Below are positions 1 to 6,979 of a stretch of DNA of 64,000 nucleotides, one piece after another. This DNA is from Rickettsiales bacterium. GTDB lineage: Bacteria > Pseudomonadota > Alphaproteobacteria > Rickettsiales > JABCZZ01. The DNA lies in contig DASTXE010000002.1 in assembly GCA_035765535.1 (NCBI GenBank), forward strand, positions 1 through 64,000, given 5' to 3'. Within the stretch, counting starts at the first letter, position 1; each line of letters opens with the position of its first letter. The position numbers and the translations under genes were made by a program. Below the pieces are notes generated by a model. The model was not told the DNA's origin. It did not search any database and saw only the letters and a program-made list of their open reading frames with translations.

Positions 1-1
1 C

Positions 2-470
2 GGGGGCAATACCATCACGATCAATGGTGGTGGCAATACGGTCAGCGCTGCGAACGGAGATACTATTAATCTTTCCGGCAATGGCACCACCGGCGCGAAT
101 GGCGGCATTGATACGGTCAATATGTATTACGGCACGATCAACGTATCTGCGAATACCGACGTACAAGGCAATTACTCGGGTAATACGATCAATGTAGCCA
201 ATAACGATACGGTGAGTGTTTCCGGTAATGCCAACACAGTGACTTCCACTGGCAGCAATACGTCGATTTCCGTCACAGGTAACAATAACATCGTCAATGC
301 GGTGGCTTCCGATACGGTTACCATTGCCGGTAACGGCGATACGGTCAACACGACCGGCGCAGCTACGATCTCTCTGTCCGGTTATAGCAACATTGTGAAT
401 GCCTATAGCGGCAGCAGCATTACGCTGGCGACCAATGCCACAGCGACTATCAACGGCTCCAATCTGACGA
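2..470 (+). repeat. Degenerate 17-18-codon tandem repeats in the RTX-like gene
   Basis: Successive rungs share the pattern [ST]-[IV]-x-[IV]-x-G-x-x-N-x-[IV]-N, for example TVSVSGNANTV, TSISVTGNNNIV, TVTIAGNGDTV and TISLSGYSNIV. At least six rungs are seen, and the array begins before the window. Spacing is regular at 17-18 residues (about 51-54 bases), with divergence at the DNA level. Confidence 0.75.
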
Positions 471-868
471 TCCAAGGTAATGGCAACCACTACCAGTTTG
501 CTCGCGGTGCAGGTCAGGACATCCTGACCAATGGCTTGTCCACGAATACCGGTCCGAGCGGTGAATTGGATATGGGAACCAATATCGCAAAGGACCAGAT
601 CTGGTTTGAGAAGGTAGGTAATAATCTGCAGGTCGATATTTTGGGCACAACCGATCACATGACGATCAACAACTGGTATAGCAATAGCTATTCTCAGCTG
701 AGCAGCATCCACACCGCTGCAGGTAATGTGATCGATACCCAGATAGCGCAGCTGGTGCAGGCGATGGCAACTTACAGCGCTAATAACTCGGGTTTCAATC
801 CCACCACCGCTACCGCCATGCCGACCGATCCGACGCTGCAAAGCACGCTTGCAGCAAGCTGGCATTGA
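2..868 (+). CDS. C-terminal part of a large repeat protein with a haemolysin-type (RTX-related) C-terminal domain; 5' end outside the window
   Basis: The frame is open from base 2, so the gene starts before the window; 288 residues are visible. The first ~155 are Asn/Thr/Gly-rich repeats of about 17-18 residues with a hydrophobic-alternating core, as in a parallel beta-helix. They are followed by a segment with IWFEKVGNNLQVDILGT and ITINNWY-like MTINNWYSNSY, which I recognise as the haemolysin-type calcium-binding-related C-terminal domain (HCBP_related). That domain is usual at the end of very large proteins exported by type I secretion. The protein ends with a Thr/Pro/Ala-rich tail finishing in SWH. 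The canonical Ca-binding nonapeptide GGxGxD is not visible here. Role inferred: cell-surface or secreted adhesin-like protein. No secretion genes are adjacent in the window. Confidence 0.8.
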   Translation, partial: GGNTITINGGGNTVSAANGDTINLSGNGTTGANGGIDTVNMYYGTINVSANTDVQGNYSGNTINVANNDTVSVSGNANTVTSTGSNTSISVTGNNNIVNAVASDTVTIAGNGDTVNTTGAATISLSGYSNIVNAYSGSSITLATNATATINGSNLTIQGNGNHYQFARGAGQDILTNGLSTNTGPSGELDMGTNIAKDQIWFEKVGNNLQVDILGTTDHMTINNWYSNSYSQLSSIHTAAGNVIDTQIAQLVQAMATYSANNSGFNPTTATAMPTDPTLQSTLAASWH

Positions 869-884
869 GAGAGAGCACATCTAT

Positions 885-909
885 GCAGGAGCGAAAGAAT
901 CGCTCCTGC
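885..909 (+). terminator. Hairpin downstream of the repeat-protein gene
   Basis: Perfect 10-bp stem (GCAGGAGCGA / TCGCTCCTGC) with a 5-base loop, 17 bases after the stop codon. No T-run follows, so this could be a terminator helped by Rho or an mRNA 3' stabiliser rather than a classic intrinsic terminator. Confidence 0.5.
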
Positions 910-1071
910 AATATGTCCCTTACGTTCAACAAAGAGTAATGTTGTCTAAGAAGGGCTATTGCAATTCATCAATAGGATATTATAGAGCCAGATTACGCAA
1001 TATAAGTGTGTCTAAATTAGCTTGGCTATATGGCCGAGCCTTTAATTGTAGATCTTTTGCAAGAATTAGTA

Positions 1072-1099
1072 TTGAAAATAACTAAAGATGTCCTATAAT
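1072..1099 (+). promoter_or_regulatory. Sigma-70-like promoter of small-RNA-like unit A
   Basis: TTGAAA (1072-1077), a 16-base spacer, and a perfect TATAAT (1094-1099). An intrinsic terminator lies only ~40 bases downstream of this box and no ORF lies between, so the expected product is a short untranslated RNA. Confidence 0.6.
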
Positions 1100-1104
1100 T
1101 AATT

Positions 1105-1158
1105 ATTCGTAACACTATAATTGTGTTTAGAATCATCCCAGCAACAGCTGGGTTTTTT
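1105..1158 (+). ncRNA. Candidate small RNA, unit A
   Basis: Predicted from the promoter at 1072-1099 and the intrinsic terminator CCCAGC-AACA-GCTGGG-T6 at 1137-1158. It contains the motif ATTGTGTTTAGAAT (1120-1133), which recurs in slightly changed form in units B (1320) and C (1544). Transcript length would be about 50-55 bases. No known RNA family was recognised. Confidence 0.4.
1137..1158 (+). terminator. Intrinsic terminator of unit A
   Basis: CCCAGC AACA GCTGGG followed by six T: a 6-bp stem and a tetraloop. Confidence 0.75.
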
Positions 1159-1282
1159 ATTGCTTCCAGTATAGAAATCCAAATACGCTTAGTAAGAATG
1201 GCCAGAGATTGGCTGCCTACTAGGGCAAGGCTATTCTCATAAGATTTTCTTATTTCTACCAAGAAGGGGGATTGCAAAATCC

Positions 1283-1361
1283 TATAATTATACTATTATT
1301 GAATAATCGCGTCAGCAGTATTGCGTCTAGAATTTATATCCCACCTAAAGGTGGGTTTTTT
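1283..1361 (+). ncRNA. Candidate small RNA, unit B (with its -10 box)
   Basis: A TATAAT at 1283-1288, in the same context as unit A (CCTATAATTA), precedes the shared motif ATTGCGTCTAGAAT (1320-1333) and a terminator CCCACC-TAAA-GGTGGG-T6 (1340-1361). No convincing -35 box was found. The layout matches unit A, and the conserved motif starts 200 bases after that of unit A. Confidence 0.35.
1340..1361 (+). terminator. Intrinsic terminator of unit B
   Basis: CCCACC TAAA GGTGGG followed by T6 and further T-rich sequence. Confidence 0.75.
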
Positions 1362-1472
1362 ATTTTTATCCAGTTTTTGTATTTAATCGGTTAGCGCCAA
1401 CTAACTGTCTATGGGCTGCCCGAAGCTTTGTTGAAGGCATAGAAATCAGCTGAAAATTGTAAATTTCCTGAT

Positions 1473-1499
1473 AAGGAGGTGATTATTATGTTAATCTAA
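1473..1499 (+). other. Very strong Shine-Dalgarno followed by a three-codon ORF (Met-Leu-Ile-stop)
   Basis: AAGGAGGTGAT (1473-1483) is close to full complementarity with the 16S 3' end seen at 27155-27171 (ACCTCC core). It stands 4 bases before ATG TTA ATC TAA (1488-1499). The ORF is too short to be a protein. It could be a leader or ribosome-binding decoy of the downstream unit C, or the remains of a lost gene. Confidence 0.4.
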
Positions 1500-1522
1500 A
1501 GTCTTAATGACGCAAACTCGCC

Positions 1523-1588
1523 TATAGTCTTGAGGACGCCATTATTGCGTCTTCAAAAATAAAAGCCCGCTTCTTAGCGGGCTTTTTT
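1523..1588 (+). ncRNA. Candidate small RNA, unit C
   Basis: TATAGT (1523-1528) is a possible -10 box. The shared motif ATTGCGTCTT lies at 1544-1553 and a strong terminator follows. GACGCAA (1509-1515) and TTGCGTC (1545-1551) form a 7-bp inverted repeat. It is the weakest of the three related units at the promoter. Confidence 0.3.
1561..1588 (+). terminator. Intrinsic terminator of unit C
   Basis: AGCCCGC TTCTTA GCGGGCT followed by a T-run; A-rich upstream arm, so it may act in both directions. Confidence 0.8.
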
Positions 1589-1793
1589 ATTCCGGCGCAC
1601 TTTAACATCCAGTTCAAAGTAGCGGTTAAGAGCATTCAAGCTTAACCATACTCCATATCCGGCTTAAGTACGAAACGCAGAGTAGCCGCATTTTATCTCC
1701 TTTCATACATACTTTTTTACGAATCCTGGGGCTTTGCGCTGTACTGGGAAATGGATGCTTATGCTGTGCCATTATATCCCAATCATTTCTATT
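1589..1793. other. Intergenic stretch upstream of the methyltransferase
   Basis: No ORF with a ribosome site is seen. A 7-bp inverted repeat GGTTAAG / CTTAACC (1624-1647) is the only structure noted. The methyltransferase promoter was not clear. Confidence 0.3.
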
Positions 1794-1803
1794 GAGGAAT
1801 TAT

Positions 1804-3072
1804 ATGCATAAAATTCAAATAGTGCCCATCAACTCCCTCAAGCCTTATCCTAATAATGCCCGTACACATAGTGACCGGCAGGTAACACAAATTGCCAGAA
1901 GCATCCGTGAGTTTGGATTTAATAATCCGATCATCACGGACAATGCGGGTATGGTTATCGCCGGCCATGGAAGATTACTGGCCGCTAAGCAGTTAGGACT
2001 GGCAGAGGTGCCAGTGATCTGCCTTGACCATATGAGTGAATCCCAGAAGAAGGCATATATCCTGGCTGACAATAAACTCGCCGAGAAAGCGGGCTGGGAT
2101 AAGGAGATTCTGAAGATAGAGTTGGAGGGTCTTTTGGCATTCGATGCCGATATCGATCTGACAATTACAGGTCTGGAAACCCCGGAGATTGATCTGCTGT
2201 TCCATGAACCAGCAGTGAAGCAAGCCAAAAACCCTATCGATGAATTGCCTTTAGACAGTACCATTACGCCCCAGGTATGCAAAGGCGATCTCTGGCAGCT
2301 TGGGGGGCACCGTCTTTATTGCGGTGATAGTCTGCAGCAGGAAAGCTTTAATATACTGATGGGTGATAAGAGAGCCGACCTCGTATTCATCGATCCACCT
2401 TACAATGTGGCGATCGACGGCCATGTCTGTGGGAGCGGTAAGATAAAGCATGCAGAATTTGCCTATGCCTCGGGAGAAATGACCCCAAAGGAGTTCATGG
2501 GGTTTTTAACAAAGTCCTTTGAATTGCTGGTGCATTTTAGTCAAGACGGATCCCTGCATTATATTTGTATGGATTGGCGCCATGTATTGGAGATTAGCAG
2601 TGCGGGAACAGGTGTTTACGATTCGCTTAAGAATATTTGCGTCTGGAATAAGCAATTGGGAGGCATGGGCAGCCTGTACCGTTCACAGCACGAGTTCGTG
2701 TTTGTATTCAAGCATGGTAAAGCGCCGCATGTAAATAATATCGAACTCGGTAAGCATGGCCGTTACCGGACTAATATCTGGGACTATCCCGGTGTCCACG
2801 CCAATAATGGACATAAGGATGATCTAAAACTGCATCCCACGGTAAAGCCTGTACAGATGATCGCGGACGCTATCATCGATAGTTCCCGTCAGGGAAGCAT
2901 TATACTGGATAGCTTTGCTGGAAGCGGTTCGACCCTGCTGGCAGCGGAAAAGACCAAGCGCAAAGCGTATGTCATCGAGTATGAGCCTCATTACTGCGAC
3001 GTTATCCTGTATCGCTATGAAAAACTGACCGGCGTAAAACCGGTTCTATTGCAGGGAGGAGCCCATGCCTAA
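1804..3072 (+). CDS. DNA adenine/cytosine-N4 methyltransferase with ParB-like N-terminal domain
   Basis: Transfers a methyl group from S-adenosylmethionine to an exocyclic amino group in DNA. Residues ~1-90 are a ParB/sulfiredoxin-like domain (NARTHSD, IAGHGR); the C-terminal half has DPPY (197-200) before FAGSGST (371-377), the order of beta-class amino-methyltransferases. Length 422 residues is usual for phage and mobile-element versions. Start: an in-frame TTG lies at 1792, but GAGGAA (1794-1799) sits 4 bases before ATG 1804, so that is preferred. The gene overlaps the next by 8 bases. No restriction enzyme is adjacent, so it is an orphan enzyme that may mark phage DNA or protect it. Target sequence cannot be read from the protein. 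Confidence 0.92.
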   Translation: MHKIQIVPINSLKPYPNNARTHSDRQVTQIARSIREFGFNNPIITDNAGMVIAGHGRLLAAKQLGLAEVPVICLDHMSESQKKAYILADNKLAEKAGWDKEILKIELEGLLAFDADIDLTITGLETPEIDLLFHEPAVKQAKNPIDELPLDSTITPQVCKGDLWQLGGHRLYCGDSLQQESFNILMGDKRADLVFIDPPYNVAIDGHVCGSGKIKHAEFAYASGEMTPKEFMGFLTKSFELLVHFSQDGSLHYICMDWRHVLEISSAGTGVYDSLKNICVWNKQLGGMGSLYRSQHEFVFVFKHGKAPHVNNIELGKHGRYRTNIWDYPGVHANNGHKDDLKLHPTVKPVQMIADAIIDSSRQGSIILDSFAGSGSTLLAAEKTKRKAYVIEYEPHYCDVILYRYEKLTGVKPVLLQGGAHA

Positions 3073-3448
3073 AGAATATAATATTGGGTACGGAAAGCCG
3101 CCTGCAACTACCCGGTTCAAACCCGGCCGGTCCGGTAACCCGAAAGGGCGTAAGAAAGGGGTAAAGAACTTTGCCAGTGTCTTTCAGGAGGAGTTGGAAG
3201 CATATATCACCATTACCGAAAATGGGGAGCGCAAAGCCATTCCAAAGAAATTGGCTATCATTAAGCAACTGATTAATAAGGCCTTAAGTGGAGACCCTAA
3301 AAGTATAGCCATGCTAGTAAATATCTATCGCCAGAATGATAACCACCAATCGGACACAAGAGCAGCCTCTATGGAAGAACTACTGGAGGAGGACCAAAAG
3401 ATTCTGAAACATCACAGACGCGGGAGGGAAAACCATGATGCTATCTGA
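3065..3448 (+). CDS. DUF5681 domain protein (terminase-associated)
   Basis: 127 residues, very basic. The N-terminal segment TRFKPGRSGNPKGRKKG is the signature of DUF5681, a family found beside phage terminase large subunits and ParB-methyltransferases in alphaproteobacteria; a DNA-binding or small-terminase-like role is often assumed but not proven. GGGAGGAG just upstream of ATG 3065 supports the start. It overlaps the methyltransferase by 8 bases and the terminase by 14, so the three are translationally coupled. Confidence 0.85.
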   Translation: MPKEYNIGYGKPPATTRFKPGRSGNPKGRKKGVKNFASVFQEELEAYITITENGERKAIPKKLAIIKQLINKALSGDPKSIAMLVNIYRQNDNHQSDTRAASMEELLEEDQKILKHHRRGRENHDAI

Positions 3449-4877
3449 ACCTACACCGAAACAAATATTTCATGCGCTATTGCGTAATGAATTGAGCGCT
3501 TTCATAGAGAAAACCTACTATACGGTCGATGGCAGTCAGGAATATATTTCGAATTGGCACATCGATCTGATTGCGGACGCCTTGAAAAAGTGTGAACGCG
3601 GTGAGAGCAGACGTTTGATCGTTAACTTGCCACCCCGCAGCCTGAAGTCGATTTGCGTTTCGGTAGCGTTTCCGGCATGGCTTCTAGGTCGGGATCCGCG
3701 GCGGCGCATCATTAATGTGAGTTATTCGGAAGAGTTGGCGGCGAAACATGCGAGAGATTGCCGCGCGGTTATAGAGTCTGATTGGTACCGCAACATATTT
3801 CCATATACACGCCTGAATCCCCATAAGCGCAGTGAAGGAGAGTTCGAAACCTTATCGCATGGTTATCGTCTTTCAACTTCCATTGGGGGCACCCTCACAG
3901 GGCGTGGTGGTGGCTTTATCATTGTAGATGATCCGCTGAAACCTAACGATGCGAATTCTGATACGAAGCGCAATCTTGTGAATAACTGGTTCGGCAATAC
4001 GCTGTTTAGTCGATTGGATAATAAGGAAACCGGATGTATCATCATAGTAATGCAACGCGTGCATCTGGAGGATTTAGCGGGGTTTTTGCAGCAGCAGGGA
4101 GGATGGGAAGTGTTAAATCTTGCAGCCATTGCCCCTCAAGCGGAAACCCATATCTTAAGTGATGGCCGAAAATTTCATAGGGCGCAAGGAGAAGTGCTGA
4201 ATCCTGCACTGGAAGCCGAATCAACCTTGACTGCGATTAAAGCCAATATCGGCAGCTATAACTTTTCTGCACAATACCAGCAGGAGCCTGTTCCGCAGGA
4301 TGGTAATATTATCCAATGGAAGTGGTTTCCAGTCTACCAGGATATTCCCGCCAAAAGAGGGCGATGGAGCCGAATCGTACAAAGCTGGGATACGGCGATG
4401 AAAGCCCATGATGGCAGCGATTACTCGGTCTGTATTACGGCATGTGAAGTGGATAAAAAACTTTATATACTGGATATATACCGGGCCAAGCTGGATTTTC
4501 CTGAGCTACGAAAAAAGATTCCATCATTAAAGCAGCAATTTGGAGCAGATGTGGTCATTATCGAGGATAAGGGATCGGGGACGGGACTCATTCAGCAACT
4601 GCGCAGCGAAGGATTTGGGGTTATCGAGTATAAGCCAGTGGGAGATAAGAAGGATCGTGCGGTTGCGCAGTCGGCGCATATCGAAGGGGGAAAGGTCTAT
4701 CTGCCAGAACACGCCTCCTGGCTGGAGGATTTCCGAATGGAAATCGCCTCCTTCCCCTATGGGCGCAATGATGACCAGATCGATGCTCTGTCACAGCTTC
4801 TCGATTGGGTATGGAAAAAGAAAGTGGGAATTCTTGATATACTTGCTGGCGACGATGATTGTGAGTTACCCATGTAA
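3435..4877 (+). CDS. Phage terminase large subunit (packaging ATPase/nuclease)
   Basis: 480 residues. N-terminal ATPase: Walker A-like PPRSLKS (66-72) and Walker B FIIVDDP (161-167). C-terminal RNase H-like nuclease: SWDTA at 317-321, IIEDKGSGT, and DDQIDAL near the end, giving the acidic metal-binding residues. This is the layout of the large terminase family often labelled psiM2 ORF9-like. It pumps DNA into a procapsid and cuts concatemers. GGGAGGG lies 7 bases before ATG 3435. It appears complete, but no portal, capsid, protease or tail genes follow, so packaging would need partners elsewhere. Confidence 0.92.
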   Translation: MMLSEPTPKQIFHALLRNELSAFIEKTYYTVDGSQEYISNWHIDLIADALKKCERGESRRLIVNLPPRSLKSICVSVAFPAWLLGRDPRRRIINVSYSEELAAKHARDCRAVIESDWYRNIFPYTRLNPHKRSEGEFETLSHGYRLSTSIGGTLTGRGGGFIIVDDPLKPNDANSDTKRNLVNNWFGNTLFSRLDNKETGCIIIVMQRVHLEDLAGFLQQQGGWEVLNLAAIAPQAETHILSDGRKFHRAQGEVLNPALEAESTLTAIKANIGSYNFSAQYQQEPVPQDGNIIQWKWFPVYQDIPAKRGRWSRIVQSWDTAMKAHDGSDYSVCITACEVDKKLYILDIYRAKLDFPELRKKIPSLKQQFGADVVIIEDKGSGTGLIQQLRSEGFGVIEYKPVGDKKDRAVAQSAHIEGGKVYLPEHASWLEDFRMEIASFPYGRNDDQIDALSQLLDWVWKKKVGILDILAGDDDCELPM

Positions 4878-4972
4878 TCAAGCATCGAGATCTTCGTTTG
4901 ATCAGGTTTACCCTTATTTAACTTATATATTTTATTATTCATGTTTCAAAGTTATTCCGGAAGGAGTCCCAT

Positions 4973-5656
4973 ATGGCGTATGCAAACACTCCCGTTATTA
5001 TTAGCGGGATAACAGGAAAGTCCATTACCTTGGAGGAACTCCGCGAGAGTGGAGTTCCCGCACTTCAATTTGCCGTAACTAATCAATATGATCTGGTGTG
5101 GTGGGGATCTAAAATGCACGGAAGTTGCTCGAGCGTGCGTGTATACCGCCCCCTTCCTCCTGATGATACTTGGTCGATTGTAAGTTATTGCGCTGTATAT
5201 GGAAGCAATCCGCCACCGGGACCGGCCCTCATTGTACAAGAAGTAAACCGTGATCCACAGAATCCGATTCTAATGCCGCCTAATCCTCAGAATCCTTTTT
5301 TTGAAATATGGAATGACAGAGATACAGGGGGATCTCAGAATGGCTCCATCTGGATACCGCAAGCGCCTCAAGGATATTATTTCATTGGTAATGTTGCGAA
5401 TGGACAAGGATATCAGGGGGCATTTACCGGATATGAGATGCCGATTATACCTGATTTAATGTGTGTACGTGCTGACCTCTGTACAGTAACGCAAGCTACC
5501 TATCAGATATGGAATGACCACACGTCCGGGGCATCTTTCGGAAATGCTGCCTTCTGGGCTCTAAATGGTATTCCGAATGCATTTGTGACAGGAACTGATT
5601 ATGACGGCTATGAGGGCACAGCCTATATACCGAAAGGAGTACCCGCGATAGAATAG
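4973..5656 (+). CDS. Vps62/DUF946-like repeat protein, function unknown
   Basis: 227 residues, no signal peptide or membrane segment. Three related units can be read: YDLVWWGS..RVYRPLPPDDTW; EIWNDRDTGG..SIWIPQAPQGYYFIGNVA; QIWNDHTSGAS..AFWALNGIPN. The pattern (W-N-D-x-x-[ST]-G, then W-x-P-x-x-P-x-G-Y, then G-x-V-A) is what I recall for the Vps62/DUF946 family, mostly eukaryotic with scattered bacterial members. Excellent ribosome site GGAAGGAG before ATG 4973. It sits directly after the terminase and in front of the recombinase module, so it may be a cargo or morons-type gene. Family assignment is from motif memory. Confidence 0.6.
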   Translation: MAYANTPVIISGITGKSITLEELRESGVPALQFAVTNQYDLVWWGSKMHGSCSSVRVYRPLPPDDTWSIVSYCAVYGSNPPPGPALIVQEVNRDPQNPILMPPNPQNPFFEIWNDRDTGGSQNGSIWIPQAPQGYYFIGNVANGQGYQGAFTGYEMPIIPDLMCVRADLCTVTQATYQIWNDHTSGASFGNAAFWALNGIPNAFVTGTDYDGYEGTAYIPKGVPAIE

Positions 5657-5747
5657 AATGCTTTCGAGTCATTTCTCTACGAGCATACTTGTAGCGTCGT
5701 TGGCTAAGAAAGAGCTGGACTTCCTCCCCAAAGGAAGCATTGCTGTT

Positions 5748-5776
5748 GTTACGGGCTGACCTCCATGGCCCGTAAC
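5748..5776. promoter_or_regulatory. Inverted repeat upstream of the DUF3489 gene
   Basis: GTTACGGGC (5748-5756) and GCCCGTAAC (5768-5776), perfect 9-bp arms with an 11-base loop. No T-run follows, so it is an operator or an mRNA structure rather than a plain terminator. It encloses the upstream alternative ATG at 5765. Confidence 0.4.
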
Positions 5777-5854
5777 ACTAGCTCGGACAAGACTCTCCGG
5801 GCTTTGGGCAGTACAAGCGCCGGAATAGTTCCAGCGTATCAAATGGAGGATAAT

Positions 5855-6268
5855 ATGATAAAGAACGCAAAACCTACTGCCGTAGTGGCCACGAAAATCA
5901 AAGCGCCGCTAGGAAAGCCTCAGCCTGGAGAAGTGATCAGGAACCGCAGCAATAATGATCTACTGAAGCAGTCGAGGAAGGCTCCGGTGGCGCATAAGCC
6001 AGAAGTTCAGAATGCAGCGGTTCCAGAAGATCAGCTACCTTCTGCAGAAGTTGGTAAGCGGGGGTCGAAGCAGTCAATAATAATTAATCTGCTTATGCGT
6101 ACAGAAGGGGTAACCCTTCCCGAACTAGTGCAAGCCACGGGTTGGCAGAAACACAGCATTCATGGAACACTGTCTGGGGTCCTAAAGAAGAAGCTCGGTC
6201 TGACCATTATCTCGGATCAGGAAGAAGAGCGGGGCGGGGTATATCGCATTCAGACAGTAAAGGCTTAG
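5855..6268 (+). CDS. DUF3489 domain protein (winged-helix-like)
   Basis: 137 residues. The last ~65 (KQSIIINLLMRTEGVTLPEL, then GWQKHSIHGTLSG, then LGLTIISDQEE) match DUF3489, a short helix-turn-helix-like domain typical of alphaproteobacterial mobile modules next to DUF2924 and large serine recombinases. The N-terminal half is basic and low-complexity. Start: GGAGG (5845-5849) is 5 bases before ATG 5855; the ATG at 5765 lies inside a hairpin with no ribosome site and is less likely. Role inferred: DNA-binding accessory or regulator of the recombinase unit. Confidence 0.8.
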   Translation: MIKNAKPTAVVATKIKAPLGKPQPGEVIRNRSNNDLLKQSRKAPVAHKPEVQNAAVPEDQLPSAEVGKRGSKQSIIINLLMRTEGVTLPELVQATGWQKHSIHGTLSGVLKKKLGLTIISDQEEERGGVYRIQTVKA

Positions 6269-6272
6269 TGCT

Positions 6273-6527
6273 ATGCCCACTATTTATAGTACGTACCTGC
6301 TACGTCATCTGCGGCATGTTATCGGTCAAAACATTCATCGACAGCGTAGCCAACGGAAGTTGACCATCCATAAGCTCAGCTTACGCACCGGCATCCCGGA
6401 ATGGCTGCTTGATCACTACGAACTGGGAAAGAGTAATATCACCCTTGAAGCGATACTCCGGATTGCCTGCATACCGGAAGTAACAGTGGGGGAGTTGGTA
6501 CACGATGGTAGGAGCAGTGCGGTATGA
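6273..6527 (+). CDS. Small helix-turn-helix (XRE-like) protein
   Basis: 84 residues. The segment QRKLTIHKLSLRTGIPEWLL and the following YELGKSNITLEAILRIA fit a lambda-repressor-like HTH fold. It starts 5 bases after the DUF3489 stop (AAAGG upstream) and its end overlaps the next start (ATGA). Likely a regulator of the recombinase cassette. Confidence 0.7.
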   Translation: MPTIYSTYLLRHLRHVIGQNIHRQRSQRKLTIHKLSLRTGIPEWLLDHYELGKSNITLEAILRIACIPEVTVGELVHDGRSSAV

Positions 6528-6979
6528 AGCACCTCGTGACTCAAGAGAACCTCGCCAGGGAACTGGCGAGGCTTCCCGGGATGGACCGCCAGGAGCTCGT
6601 AGAATACTGGCTAAAACTTTATAACGCGCTACCTCCTGCTAATTTAAGTCGTCGCTTGCTGCTATGGGGTACAGCTTATCGGTTGCAGGAAAAGGTGCTG
6701 GGAGGATTGCGGCCAGCTACTCGGCGACTATTAACCAAGATCGCTAAGGAGAACAAAGCGGTTGAGCAGCTTCAAAAAAACACTGCTCGAGTTGGTGCAC
6801 AGCTGATCCGTGAGTGGAACGGCCGGACTTACGAAGTGACTATACTGGAAGACGGCGTGTTGTTCCAGGGCAAGCAATACCGGTCGCTTACGGAAGTAGC
6901 CAGCCTGATTACCGGTGTCAAATGGTCGGGGCCGTTATTTTTCGGGCTGCGTGGTAAACGACAGGTGAGGCGTTCATGA
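6524..6979 (+). CDS. DUF2924 domain protein
   Basis: 151 residues. LPGMDRQELVEYWLKLY at the start and LIREWNGRTYEVTIL..GKQYRSLTEVASLITG..WSGPLFFGL at the end are the two conserved parts of DUF2924. This family is almost always encoded just before a large serine recombinase in alphaproteobacteria. Biochemical role unknown; the C-terminal part resembles small DNA-binding domains with a beta-hairpin. Overlaps by 4 bases (ATGA) with genes on both sides, so expression is coupled with the recombinase. Confidence 0.85.
   Translation: MKHLVTQENLARELARLPGMDRQELVEYWLKLYNALPPANLSRRLLLWGTAYRLQEKVLGGLRPATRRLLTKIAKENKAVEQLQKNTARVGAQLIREWNGRTYEVTILEDGVLFQGKQYRSLTEVASLITGVKWSGPLFFGLRGKRQVRRS

Noticed and set aside
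849..1085. 78-codon ORF after the repeat-protein gene
   Set aside because: No ribosome site, starts inside the previous gene, covers the hairpin at 885-909 and the promoter of unit A, and its composition is not protein-like.
1624..1647. Inverted repeat GGTTAAG / CTTAACC as an operator of the methyltransferase
   Set aside because: Arms are only 7 bp, loop is long, and the site is 160 bases from the start codon; chance is likely in this A/T-rich region.
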